Below are positions 34,997-46,574 of a stretch of DNA of 64,000 bases, one piece after another; position 1 is the stretch's first letter, and every line of letters starts with the position of its first letter. A program made the translations under genes and the position numbers. Under the pieces are notes generated by a model. The model saw nothing but the letters and a program-made list of their open reading frames with translations. It ran no database searches and was not told the origin of the DNA. Source of the DNA: Heliocybe sulcata (lineage: Eukaryota > Basidiomycota > Agaricomycetes > Gloeophyllales > Gloeophyllaceae); the NCBI GenBank assembly GCA_004369045.1, contig ML213515.1, positions 374,401-438,400 on the forward strand, given 5' to 3'.

Positions 34997-35508
34997 ATGT
35001 CTGGCGCACCTAACGACCAAGATTACCCCGAGCAGCACCATGCTGGTGCCGTTGGGTACGGCCCTGAATATCACAAGGGAGCGGTGAGCAATGCCGAGCT
35101 TCAGTGGAACGAAGGACAACTCTGACGAGGACGACGTAGACATTCGGGGACAAGATGTCCGGCCTTACAGAAGAGGCGAAGGGCAAGATAACCCGGAAGC
35201 CTGAGGTTGTGGAGCACGGACACGAGATGCGGACTGGAGCGCTGAAGCAGAAGCAGCAGGAAGTAGACGATGTGAGTAATCCATTTCAACGCACGCAATG
35301 TCTTACACGCGTACTCATTCGCGTCTTCAATCAGGGTTCGAGCCCCTTTGGCTCCGCTGGTGAGGGTGCGTCAGCAGGCCCTGCTGGCGCATCGGCGGGT
35401 ACCGAGGGAGGACGAGAGCAGGCTGCTACTGTCGCGCCTGCTGGGACGCAGGCGGCTGAGGACCAGCGAACGGGGAATGACGAGAAGCAGAAGATGATGA
35501 CTCAATGA
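34997..35508 (+). CDS. Small hydrophilic conserved fungal protein, 130 aa
   Basis: Three exons (34997-35083, 35140-35271, 35335-35508). The protein has no signal peptide or membrane segment. It is rich in Gly, Glu, Lys, Gln and Ala. The central stretch TFGDKMSGLTEEAKGKITRK with a following PEVVEHGHEMRTG resembles the CsbD-like/late-embryogenesis-like stress proteins common in fungi. The tail is disordered (GASAGPAGASAGTEGG). A role in stress or dormancy is only a guess from composition. Confidence 0.75.
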
Positions 35509-36138
35509 ACGGGACACAGGCTTCAGTCGACGAGGAGTATTAGAAGTTAACGCCATCTGTTGTATACCATAGTGCCTAATCTGTAACGATATAATCCAGA
35601 TAACTATCTGAGCCCATGAAGAAGTGCCGCAATGTAGTGCGTACGAACCTGCATATTTGCGACGTCGACCACAAGCAGTCTTAACGTTATTGACTGTGGA
35701 CTCCCGCTGGTCGACACGACCATGGGATGCGTGTGCTTACCAGACACTGCGCAGCAACTCTGGCTAGATACTGCTGAGTCTCCCGACACAGACTAAGTTG
35801 GAAAGAGAGAGGTGGCTGAGAAGAGGCTACGGTTACGACACGTCGTTTGTACAAGTTTGACCATGTGGCGCATGGGTGGCACCTGGGATGTAGCTACCTC
35901 TCTCTACCGTAAGGATACAAATACCAGCTGAGCAAGACCTAGTGCAGACGAACTCACGACGAAGAAACCCCATGAACATCTAATCTACGCGAGTATGCCT
36001 TGATATGACATCAGTTCTGAATCGGATGACCGCCCCGGTACTCGAACATGCCGTAACTTCAAAATAGCTCAGAGCGCCTCGAGGATCGCTCATCCCGCGT
36101 CGCCCACACGCATCCACGGAGAGCCCACTGCCAGTCTC
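35509..36138. other. Intergenic, no gene
   Basis: 630 bp, probably a 3' UTR plus the promoter of the MARVEL-type gene. No TATA box at a normal distance. Confidence 0.5.
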
Positions 36139-37310
36139 ATGACGATTCTCTTTGCGAACCGTAGGACGACCGGCTTTGGTGAGCATTCAAAGCGCTATTA
36201 ATTGGCCACTCAGCTTATTGATGCGATCTCTATTTAGTGACGATTCTTATCCTCTCCGCGGTGGTACTGGGCATCTCGGCGTACTTTGCACATGTCTTTT
36301 TGCCGAATTATGCAGGTCAGTTCGGCTATCTAATCTACCCGAGGTGCTTGTCCTGATCTTACCTTCTTGTGGAATAGAGGACATCACGATTTTCTCGCTC
36401 GTCGTGTCATCCTTGACTATATTGGTGTTTATAGTACTGTGAGTTCCTTCGTGTTCGTCGGCTTGGGTACATCGAGACATCTGATCTTGGCGAAATTGCC
36501 GATCTGGACACGATCTCGATCATGCAACATTGCAGACTCGTCTCTCGATCCCAGCCGCGAATAGAGGCATTCTGCGTATTTGTGCTGGCTGTATTATGGT
36601 TGGGTAAGTCTCCTCCAGAACTGTTCTGAGAGAGCGTGGCAACTGATCTATGCTGCAGCTATGGGCGCGTGGTATGAGTATGTATCGGATACGACTGCCT
36701 AGTATCCACCGTTGTGTTAATTTCGCTTCGGTCTTTCAGCGACTTGCAAGGACACACCGACTGCTCCGCCTTGACAAGTTCCTTACAAACAACGACGAAT
36801 ACGGGCAGTAGTATGTTCTAATATAACTCTCCTCCCAGTATGTATCCCGTTTTCTGACCCGAGCCAGCAGTCTCCTCAAGAGCCTACTGCTACGAAACCA
36901 AAGTCGTCGAAGCATTCTCTTGGATGAACTTCATCCTCCGTACGCCCTTATTTTCTCCCCTTCTCCGCGTCCTCACCTCCCACCCCCCAGTCGCAATCTA
37001 CCTCGCCATACTCATCGCGCTCACCGGCCGCGCCCAAGTCCTAGGGCGGCCGTACGCCTGGCAAGAGCCCATCATCGAGCTGCCCTGGTTCGGCGAGTAC
37101 CCTGGCTACCCCGGACCCTTCCAGTACTCCGACGGGTACCAGCCGAACGGCGGGTACGGCCAGCCGGCATATGTCTACCCGGGCATGAATATGATGGGAG
37201 GCATGGGTGGGCAGATGCCCTATGTCGTGAGGCAGGAGCCGGGCCAGCAGATTGTCATACAGCCGGGTGTGAATGGCGGGATGCCCATGGTGCAGCAGAT
37301 GCCCATGTAA
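36139..37310 (+). CDS. MARVEL-type four-span membrane protein, about 242 aa
   Basis: Eight exons: 36139-36178, 36238-36315, 36378-36438, 36536-36603, 36659-36677, 36740-36810, 36868-36939 and 36991-37310. Membrane segments are VTILILSAVVLGISAYFAHV, ITIFSLVVSSLTILVFIVLL, IEAFCVFVLAVLWLAMGAWY and FILLAIYLAILIALTG. A Cys-bearing outer loop (DCSAL ... SSRAYCYETK) between the third and fourth segments and EAFSWMNF before the fourth are typical of basidiomycete MARVEL proteins. The tail is Pro/Gly/Tyr/Met-rich (PGYPGPFQYSDGY, MNMMGGMGGQM). Such proteins organise membrane domains. The last intron (36940-36990, 51 nt) has a length divisible by three and no stop, so retention would add 17 residues inside the fourth membrane segment. 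The acceptor at 36867/36870 is CAGCAG, so a one-residue variant is possible. Confidence 0.8.
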
Positions 37311-37671
37311 GCGGGCGGGCCGAAAGGAGGTCAATACGGTTGGATGTGCTTGAATGTTTTGGATACGCGCTTGATCGTGAAGGTGCTACGTCTGCTTGTT
37401 GAAATGAATGTTGTATGTATTATACTTGTTGTTGTAGCTAGATAATTGTCCGCAAAAAATGTGCTCGCTGAAACAGTGACGGCAGCTCCGGGTCTCGTCC
37501 ACTCGACTGTACTATCGTCTCTAGACCTGTCTACTAGTAATGCGACTCTGAGCCACAGCGACATAGGTCATACAGGGAGTACGTACGTGTGCGACAGGTC
37601 AGGAATCAAACAAAGCAGAATATAATCATACAAGCAAAGCACCGTTTGCAAAGTGACAGGCCGACCGTCTA
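37311..37671. other. Convergent 3' regions, no gene
   Basis: No coding signal seen between two convergent gene ends. Confidence 0.6.
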
Positions 37672-38144
37672 TTAGACAAGTTCTGCGAGGACCATCGATT
37701 GCCAGTATGCGACGGACTTCCTGGCGGCGATGAAAGCACCAGCCGCTGCGTTCCGGAAGTTATGCTTCGGAAACGCGAAGACTGTGATCTTTCCACCGCT
37801 CCAGGTCACGATCAAGCTCGCGTATGTCGGGCCTCTGCGATAAATCCTTGTGGCCCCAAAGTCCCCGAAGCCGGGATCGACAGTAGGTAGTCTTTCCGGC
37901 TTTTGCCCGCGATACAGCGCGATGTATATCGCTCCATCCTTCTTGTTGAGCCAGAATTTGCCCCTGTGGACCTGCATAATAAAGAAGCAATTCCCAGAAG
38001 GGACAACGGTACAGTGACTATACCTCCAGCGTCTCGGGACCTGAATAGATGACGAGCCAGCATTCCGCACAACGCACGTAGCTGGTATTAGGAACCCCCT
38101 TGTATTCGGTCGCCGGACTTGTAGGTTCGTTGGAACACGCTCAG
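37672..38144 (-). CDS. Hypothetical protein, C-terminal part (156 aa visible)
   Basis: A long open last exon starts after a plausible acceptor (GGCAG at 38145-38149) and ends at the stop codon 37672-37674. It reads like a folded, basic, beta-rich domain: GKFWLNKKDGAIYIALYRG, GDFGATRIYRRGPTYASLIV, GGKITVFAFPKHNF, then FIAARKSVAYWQSM. The first exon is not certain. A candidate ATG on the minus strand at about 38,274 (METYTVDTDQR) meets a stop before a good donor. No family is recognised. Confidence 0.45.
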
Positions 38145-39636
38145 CTGCCAGTGGTCAGAATAATTATACTGGTAGGGTGAGTGCAGTTCCGACGGTTCCG
38201 GGACTGTAGCTCACCTCCAGGCCTAGGGCCAGCTAATTCCTGCGATCCTCTGATCGGTGTCAACAGTGTAAGTTTCCATAGAAGTCCATTCTTTTATACC
38301 GCAACAAGGGGCCTCATATGAACGCAGGGTTGTCTCATAGAATTGTCGAGTCCTTGAGTCTTGAATGGATCATCGATTACTGGCATCCAGCGCTCAAGGA
38401 GCTGTAGACTTCTCCGTAGGATCCTCCACGATGAAAGGGCTTGATGCAGGGAAACGGATTTGATTGAAGGCCGATCTGAAAACAAGGCACTGGTGAGGTG
38501 CGTTGCTCACCAAGGACGAGACATGAGGACGTCAGGGCGGGATAGGTTTGTGATGAGAGCTGGGCACTTTATCAGCAGTTCGGTAGCAGTGCAGCAACCT
38601 TCTATCGAAGCAAAATCATCAGCATTCATCTCTGCTCAGGCTGGTTGCGAGCAAACTCAGATGGGAGAAGGGAATCGCCTTACCTCTCCTCTCTTCACAT
38701 CCTGAACGTCTTGATCTTACATCAACGTTTGTCGCTGCTCCGTCTCCAAGCCTAAGCCCGTCTGACCACCCGTACGAGTTAGATGTAATATCTCGGAGCC
38801 AATCCTCGGAGCCATCTAGGCCACACAGCCGTGTCCCTGCGGTCAATTTCGATGACCTCAGCCCTCATCGGAGTCTTTGTCGCCGTGCTGGAAGAGTGCA
38901 GCCGTCGCGAAATGAAAAAAGCATTGCATAGGAACACGTCGAAGTTTCCCCAGACGCCTGCAGGGCAGCCTAACAAGATGGAAGAACCCTTCGCAATCGC
39001 AAAATTGAGATGTCTGCACTTCGAACCCGCAAGAGTGCTGATAAGGTATCTCGGCTATATGGAGCCCAGTGGCGTGAGGCCGACCTGTATAGGCGACGAC
39101 CTCTGAGCATTGCAGGATCGCTTCGAAAAGCGCAGAACTTGAAGGAAAAGGCGTACCGAAAGCTTGAGGATCCTATCAAGAACCAGGAGATTGCAGTGCT
39201 GAGTGGCGCTTTTCAAATTTCAACGAGAATACGCTAGGGCAGCTGCTGCTACCAACGACTCTGGCTCTACCATGGTCTTTAATAAGGCATTCGACCGCTG
39301 CGCTGGAATGTTCAATGGCCTCCTTCCGACATCCTCATACTATCAGAACCGTAGAATGGAATGCAGCGGGCGGATCTGGAATGGGTGGCGCAGACAGGAT
39401 TGGCCTCGTTCGGTGCGCATGCTGGCAATCTCAGCCAGCGTTATCTTCACTAAGACAGTATTGTTCTGGTACCATGTTTGCTTGCTTGCTGGCGTGACGG
39501 CCCAGGCTAACGCAAGAAATCCGGGTGAATTGAGTCTGCGGAGGGAAGGCGACCACTGCGCACTGGTATAATTTTATATTACGCTCACCTGTTTCCAAGA
39601 CAGCAGGACGCCGGGTGCCCTCTTTCAAGCTCGCGC
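38145..39636. other. Intergenic; only doubtful frames
   Basis: A plus-strand frame near 39,010-39,237 (RKAQNLKEKAYRKLEDPI) and one at 39,203-39,571 look weakly protein-like, but they do not assemble into a gene. Confidence 0.4.
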
Positions 39637-39644
39637 TATATAAA
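39637..39644 (+). promoter_or_regulatory. TATA box upstream of the GH17 gene
   Basis: TATATAAA, 233 nt before the ATG at 39877. The distance implies a long 5' UTR. Confidence 0.5.
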
Positions 39645-39876
39645 GCCAGTCGAAATCGCTATGAATGCATCCTGAATCAGCGAGGGTCGCTATACATAGT
39701 GCAAAGCTGCCGCATAGAGCGGAATGAATCAAGCCGTGGCACTGAAAACAGGGGAACTGTCAGATGCTGCGCATAGCACGTAAGTCTGGGCAAAACTAGA
39801 GCGCCTGGTGTGTTTACGCCGCCTTGAGCGTGTACGACGACCACGAGCAGCTGTAAGATACGTGTAACGACGAGCA

Positions 39877-42037
39877 ATGGCCTACCCAGCACGCAACGAC
39901 CTGCCCATGCGTTCGATGCAGCCGTACCAAGACAACCCAGGAGGAGGACATGCCGACCTGCAGGACTATTATGACCAGACGGGGGTTCCGGTAAGCGGCA
40001 GAGCGCTTCTCTTTCTCTTATATTTACCTCGGCCTCCGTTCGATTCATAACTTGCTTTCTTACCATCACCTGCTGCGCAGCCCGCCCACCGTCTCTCAGA
40101 CTATTCCACTCCTTTGTCTTCGTCCAACAAACTTCCCCTCGCTGACGACCCTGCTGGCCGCGGCGCGTACACCTCAGTCTCCGCTACAGGTTCCACCGCA
40201 AACTTGAACAACATGTCTGGCCAGACGCGAGGCTACTCGGATCTTGAAGGGCCCGGTGGCAACACCAACTGGCTCGAGAAGCAGGAGAGCAGGAGCAGGC
40301 GTTCACGGTGGATCGTGAGTGCTATCCGTTGCGTCGGAGGACTGAGCTGCACAACGCTTCATAGGTCATCGGCTCCATTCTCGGTCTTATAGGCCTCATC
40401 GTCATTGGGGTCGCTTTGGGCGTCACCCTCTCCAAGAAGTCCTCGTCCAAGTCATCGTCCGGCAGCTCGAGCGGCGCCGTCAACCAGTCGGACCCGAATG
40501 ACCCGAGCACGTTCCAGAAGGACGCGAACCTCAAGCAGTCGTTCTACGGTATCGCGTACACGCCCGAGGGCTCTCAGTACCCCGCGTGTGGCAACAGCTT
40601 GGGTGCGTAGCCCGCTCTCGTTTGCAATGGACGCCATTGACTTTGGCCTTAGATCAAGTCATTACTGACATCCAGGTGAGTGTCTCTGCGCCCCGTTTGT
40701 GTCCGTGTCCTGATTTCCCCCTTTCAGCTCCTCTCCCAACTCACGACGGTACTTGAGCGCTCATTTCCAACGGCCCTGACTCGGCTGACACTTTCCTTAG
40801 CGTATCCGTCTGTACGGCGCTGACTGCAACCAATCTGCCCTTGTTGTACGTGTCTATCTGCGGCTTTGCTAAATAGTTTAAGTCCTCACTCCACCTCTGC
40901 CTGCAGCTCGAGGCCATCAAGCAGACCAAGGTCAACATGACCGTGTGGCTCGCCAACTACAACATCCCCACGGACAACACGCCCTACACTCGTCAAAAGG
41001 CCGCCATCCAGTCTGCCATCGAGACCTACGGCACCGACCACATTGGCGGTGTCACCGTCGGGAACGAGTACATGCTCAAGTGAGTATCCCATCCTTGTCT
41101 GGCTTGCGTATCATGCTGACACGGTGCAGCTACCTCAACGCAAATGGTGCCACGGACCCGAACAGCGCTGTCGGCAACCAAGGTGCGTTGCATGCGGATT
41201 CGTCGCCTGCGGATGCCAATGACGTGGTGGTCAGGTGCCGCCCTCCTCAAGACCGACATTGACGATACTCGGACGATGTTGAGCGGCATGAACCTCGCCA
41301 CTCATATCCCAGTTGGTACAGCCGAAGCTGGCAGTTACTTCAACACCGAAGTGCTTGAGGATGTCGAATACGGCGTACGTTCCCTCCTCCGCTCTTTTCG
41401 TACGGTACTAATCGGTATCCGAGTAGATGTCCAATGTCCATCCTTGGTTCGCGAACGTCTCCATCGACCAGGCTGCGTCGTGGACGTGGGACTTCTTTGA
41501 TCAACAGAACGTCGAGCCTGCTGCGGCTCTGTCGAACAGCCCGAAGATGTACATTGCGGAAACCGGCTGGCCTTCCGTAAGTCGCTCTGTGCTCCTGGTG
41601 TGTGAAGCCGTACTAAGTGGCTTCTCTTAGAACTCGTCCGACGCTGGCAACGAGAGCAACGGCCCGTCGACCGCCTCCACCGCCAACCTCCAGGTACGCC
41701 GTTTCGTTGTTCTATACGATCTGAGGCTCATTGTTTGGCGATGGCAGACCTTCCTCGACACGTTCGTCTGCCAGGCCAACCAAAACGGCACGGGCTACTT
41801 CTACTTCGAGTACTTTGACGAGATCTGGAAGGTAAGCCGCTCACGTCCCATCTACAGGACGGGGCACTCACGGAGTCTTACAGGACCAGCAATTCGGCGG
41901 TGTCGAGGGCTGGTGGGGTTTGTTCTACGCAAAGTGCGTTTTCTTCAACCCTGTTACCCATTTTAACACTCATCGTTGCCCGTCTTCGCAGCCGCACCCT
42001 CAAGCCTATCACCATCCCCGACTGCCAGAGCCCATGA
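39877..42037 (+). CDS. Membrane-anchored GH17 endo-1,3-beta-glucanase, 477 aa
   Basis: Fourteen exons, several very short: 39877-39990, 40081-40314, 40365-40602, 40653-40675, 40728-40748, 40801-40845, 40907-41079, 41130-41182, 41235-41374, 41427-41576, 41631-41693, 41748-41831, 41884-41933 and 41992-42037. They sum to 1434 nt. There is no cleavable leader. A cytosolic N-terminus of about 115 residues ends in SRSRRSRW and is followed by a type II membrane anchor (GSILGLIGLIVIGVALGVTL) and a Ser-rich spacer. The GH17 domain follows: FYGIAYTPEG, RIRLYGADCNQ, VTVGNEYM (acid/base Glu), HPWFANV and IAETGWPS (nucleophile Glu). It closes with FYFEYFDEIWK and GGVEGWWGLF. It should act on wall beta-1,3-glucan at the cell surface, as the membrane-anchored basidiomycete relatives of yeast Scw proteins do. 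A TATA box lies at 39637. Confidence 0.95.
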
Positions 42038-42338
42038 GCTCCCCTGTTGTACTTGATACCTTAATGAGGATAACATTATCTACCTCGCTATGGACCTCTT
42101 GCTTTGCGCTTCACTTCTTCGTTGTGTCGAGACGCCGGACTGACGCACCGCTTACGGTGTGCTTAATGGATGTAATGTAGCGTTGGGCGGTGGGTGGCAT
42201 TACATGAATGGACTTGGACTTGTTGCGAGCTTTAGGATTAGATGTAGCGTAGTGTTTTTTATGCTGCGTACTCTAATGGAAGACGATGGTTTATGGATAC
42301 GCGTCGCGCCAGCGGTGGCAGAAACGCAGCGAACGCGT
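42038..42338. other. Convergent 3' regions, no gene
   Basis: About 300 bp between the ends of the GH17 gene and the P450 paralogue. Confidence 0.6.
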
Positions 42339-44465
42339 TCAAGGTAATGCACTGATCAAAACTTCAGCCTTAGGCGACCGCGGTTTGATAGAACGCTTGA
42401 AGGGTCCGGGATGACTACAGGACGGTCATGGTGTGTCGAACATCATGGCAATGTGAAGCTAACCTAATGATGTTCGAGCTGTACTCGACGACTGGCTCAA
42501 TGAGGTTTCCAGCTTCGTCCCGAGGTTTAGATATGTCGAAGACGGCCAACGACATAGCGCAAGAGATGAACAGTGAAGCGTCAGCAACCCTCATACCTGG
42601 TTGAGGAAGTCACATCAGATCAAATAACTCAGCACCATTATGCATAGGCTAACCGGGACATATGCTGTGTATCCAGAAGGGTTAGCAAGAACATCCCTTG
42701 GTTCCGTAAGGGACTCACCGTCGACCAAATCCGAAGCAATACGTGCGAGGGTCCAGTTCCGGGCCCTTGCCGTTATGCGGCAAGAATCTGTCCGGATTAA
42801 ATACCTCTGGGTCCGCGTACGTCTCGGGATCGTGGAGGAATTTCCTGCGCAGATGTCAATATTGACGAGTGAATATGCCTTGATGGCGTACCATATGTTA
42901 GGTATGATCAAGGAGTCCTTGGGGATGAAGTATCCTTCATGGATGTCGTCTTCCCGTAGTCTATGAGGAACCCCTAGCACACTCAAAATGGTCAGCATTC
43001 ATAGGCACTCAGAGTCTATCCATGCGCCGACCTAGTGGCCCAACAGGATTCCAGCGCAGAACTTCACTGACTAGTGCTTCGACATACGGGAGCTGGTCTC
43101 GATCAGAAAACGAGGGCAGCCTGTCTTGACCCATGATGGCGTCAATCTCAGCATGGGCTTTGCTCTGCACGTCAGGGTATAGCATCATGGCGAGGAAGAA
43201 GGAATGGATGGAGGAGACCGTCTTATGGGCGGTGGTAAAGTCAGAGTTTCTCTCGTCGGTTACACAGTGCAAGAATAAGTACGCACAGTGTCTGCGCCGC
43301 CTGTTTCACTGGAATTCAGAAATGTTCGTGAAAGCGATGAGCAACACGACCCCACCTGAGTATAAGGAGGCAGCCGCCCATTTGATGATATCCTCGTCAA
43401 TACACTCCTCCGCACTAAGTTGATTTGCAACGAAAGAAGGACGCGCTCGTCCCAGAGACTTACAAAGGATCAGTTTATGAAAGCACCATTCGCGAGAATG
43501 AGCGCGACCTACCATCTGGTCACGCGTAAGTCTGAAGGGAACGTCGACCATACTTCTCAGCGTCCCAGCATAAGCGTGCGCTATTTGCTTGAATTTGGTG
43601 CCCGGGAACCAGTCAGGTATGTAACGCACTGGCAATCCACCTCAAGTAATTAGTCATGTCGTTCCGGCGAAGGTGTGCTCCGCTCCGTACAAATTGGCAA
43701 AGTATCGACTAGGTAGGCACCAGGTCTGACGAGTTCAGAGAATTGATCTGTGGCCTTGTCAACGATGTTCACAATAGGATCGTCGCCATCGTGTACTTCA
43801 TAGCCGTATGTGATTTGAAGGATGATCGCTCCTGCAGTCCTGCCATAATAACGCGTCAAGTTTGCCACCCAAGGAATGGGGACAGTGATTGAGAGCGGAC
43901 CTGCGGATCGGGGTCAGCTAGTGTAAGCCGTAGAAACTTGCGGGTCTCGTGCTCTTCAACCGGGAGGTATTCCTCCACACTCGCTCGCGTCCCAACGACA
44001 CTGTGAATGAGGCGACGATACTTGCGGAAACGGTCCGAGTAAGAAGTATCGGAAAGGGCGTATCTCCAGCCAACCATCTCGTCAGCCATTGTGAGCGTAG
44101 GCCGGTCGGAATAAATTGCGCTCTTCTTCTCGAGCATATCAAAGGTAATTTTCGGAGAGTTGACGACCACCATAGTCTGGCCGAGAACTTGCAGGGAGAT
44201 TAGATCTCCTAACAGAGAGCGGCGTCAGTCAACAGTGGGCCTTGTTCGCGAGTATCTACAAACCCCAGTTCTGAGACCATCCAGCAAATACTTTCCACGG
44301 TTGTTTCGTAGGAACGTCCCAGATGTTTCCTATTATCGGAAGGCTCCTGGGTCCTGGAGGGAGACGCGGGCGAATCCTACGCCGCAGAAATACAGCTAGG
44401 AGGTAGAGTGTCGTCGCCCCGAGAATAACGTCGAGAGTAGACACCTTGGCCAGACTCGAATTCAT
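42339..44465 (-). pseudogene. Cytochrome P450 paralogue, probably disabled
   Basis: The whole gene layout of a microsomal P450 is present. It has an N-terminal anchor (STLDVILGATTLYLLAVFL), the Pro-rich hinge PRLPPGPRSLPIIGN and the C-helix SDRFRKYRRLIH. An I-helix GGADTTVS (split by an intron), the K-helix EVLR, FNPDRFL and the heme loop FGFGRR..CPG follow. The end is SHPGPFKRSIKPRS. Exon boundaries match those of the paralogue at 56034-53878 almost one for one. At the end of the second exon (about 43,901-43,914), 17 bp present in the paralogue (AAACTATTAGACCACAT) are missing. This shifts the phase of the next junction, and the obvious acceptors then lead to a stop. Unless an unusual splice rescues it, the gene is non-functional. 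Otherwise the frames are open, so the loss looks recent. Confidence 0.6.
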
Positions 44466-45830
44466 CCTTGAAGTTCAAACGCCAATTGGAGAGACTGGAC
44501 GGTGATCAGTGCCAGATAAAGTGCAGACTTATGAGAATTTCAGTAGAGATAGAGTATCGTGATTAGAAATGGAGCTTAAGCGCTCAAGATCTATGTTCCG
44601 ATCACGTTGCATAGAGGAACGGAGCCTGTCAACTCCTTGGGGTAGGACCTCACGGTCTTCACTTGCAGTTGTGAACCGGTTCTCCACAGAGCAGGAGGGG
44701 TGAAGAGCAATCTTTGCTGGAGATTGCCTCATACTGTCGCCTAGATTCTCATACCGCTCGTATTGCATGAGTGGAGTCTTGGCAATCCTTTCCATACGGA
44801 GCTGGGTTTATGGCGCAGAGCCCTTCTGGGAGTATCACCGAAGACCTTATCACCATGCGACCTAGGGTCAGGCACAATGAACACAAGCAGAACCCCATTA
44901 GGACATGAGATCGTGGAACCCCAGTTGAGGTGAGGAATTACTGCATAAAATCGCGCCTCAGCATCAAGACCTTTGCGGGAGCTCCAGTCATATGGGTACT
45001 GAGAAATTGTCGAAATCCGCGTAGGGCAAAAGGCAGGACTGGATTCCACAGAGTCATGGCGCGGATATACTCGGAGCTCGCTTTCCGCAAAGCAGCTAGT
45101 ATGGCCATGGAGTCTTCCCGTGTCGCCAGCAGATAGGGATTGTAAGAGTTGTCCAGAGAGCACTTGCATTTATTTTCCTGCCGGTGTAGGTTAAGCCCTT
45201 CTGTTCAGACCGCTATCATAAGGAGATGGCTGGTACGATAACTGCGCCAATGCTTGACTGAGGCGTCTGCGTTCAGTTCTTTCAGATAGCACGAGAGTGA
45301 CTCAACAAAGATGCAAAGAACACGTGATGTCACGTCTCGCGTATCCGCCACGGGCGCCACGGGTCTCTGACACCTGCCACATCTCGTCTGCGGACACTCT
45401 CCTCTATGTACGCCTTCATCGCCAGCGAGCTTTGCGAGCTACTGCCGAAGAAAGATTTGCCCCAAATTGATTGGATCCGCCACTACGTATGTACCGACAG
45501 TTCACTCATCGGAGATTTGGACAAGATGCACCTTTAGGCAGGCGATTATATGAGGCTACTCCGTAGAAGGAAGTGGCACTACAGCTACTACCTGTAGTGG
45601 TGGTAAGGCTTCTAGACCTACGATACGTCGTCTGGCGTTCCTTGTCAAATTGAAAGTGTGAGGGGAGCAGGTTCGGTGGCAAATGAGGAACCTTATTCCG
45701 CATATGTGAGAGCAGCCGCGTCGGAAACTATAGCACAGAAGTAAGACGTATGGGTCGGGCATCTATGCGCGAGACGACTCTCAGAGGGATGGTTTTACAC
45801 CGGAGAACCCACCAGACTTGTGAAACAGGT
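44466..45830. other. Intergenic; weak minus-strand coding-like frames
   Basis: A minus-strand frame at 45169-44741 contains RFYAVIPHLNWGSTISCPNG and VLLVFIVPDPRSHGDKVFGD, which look faintly protein-like. No start, partner exon or family was found. Confidence 0.4.
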
Positions 45831-45976
45831 CCCCTCAGCCGAGAACGGTGTAACAGGCTGATATTATACTATACCTGTGAAACAGGTCTACAATATGTAT
45901 GAGCTGGCTGCAATCTCTAGTGACTAGGAAATAGGACTTACCCCCTCAGCCGAGAACGGTGTAACAGGCTGAGGGG
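45831..45976. repeat. 31-bp direct repeat pair with hairpin-forming arms
   Basis: A 31-bp sequence beginning CCCCTCAGCCGAGAACGG is found identically at 45831-45861 and 45942-45972, 111 bp apart start to start. In the second copy CCCCTCAGCC (45942-45951) is the exact inverse of GGCTGAGGGG (45967-45976), a 10-bp stem with a 15-nt loop. The first copy keeps only a 6-bp stem. A second motif, TGTGAAACAGGT, occurs at 45819-45830 and 45876-45887. It contains the small palindrome ACCTGT/ACAGGT in the latter. This could be the remnant of a small non-autonomous element or a regulatory array. Confidence 0.75.
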
Positions 45977-46574
45977 CGACGCGTCCGTCCGACGCATCTT
46001 ACCTACTAACTACGGCAACTACCGACGAGCCAATAAGGACGCGACATCAATAATGAGAAGAAAGGAAATGCTTCCGACTAACACGGCTCGATGCCACAAA
46101 CGCCACATTGCTTCAACAAGACTTCCCCATTGAAATTATTCGAACAAATGCTGCGCAGTCGAGTGTGTGCTCGTTATCATGTAGCAGATCGGAGAACGAG
46201 TGTTGCCTTGTAGTTGACGATTGTTTGGCTCTGTATGGAGCAAGGGCAGGGTGGCGGCACAGGCCTGCACATCTCGACCCTGGGAAAATGAGATTTAATC
46301 ACTGATAAGGGTGACCACAGGCCTCCTCAACTCTCCCTGCAACATCCAGCACACAGTATCCGCGCTCTACCCTCGATTGTCTTGATGTCGCATCCTTTAA
46401 GTTCTATGAAAACATCTATTCGTCCAGCAGACCCTACAGCGCTCCGGATGGGCAGACTAGTGGCGACGAGCGTGGCCACTGGCCAGCCTGAAGCAACTGA
46501 GTGCAGAGAGCACATGGTGGCATTTGTGCCACCATGCGCGACTTGGCAGGTAACGGACATTCCAGCCTGCCTTG

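Noticed and set aside
35334-35345. GGTTCGAGCCCC resembling a tRNA B-box
   Set aside because: Lies at an exon start of the 130-aa protein gene and is explained by coding sequence.
36000-36060. GTTCGAGTACC (minus strand) resembling a tRNA B-box
   Set aside because: No matching A-box, acceptor stem or anticodon arm at tRNA spacing.
40452-41092. Minus-strand frames opposite the GH17 gene
   Set aside because: Antisense shadows of a fully reconstructed 14-exon gene.
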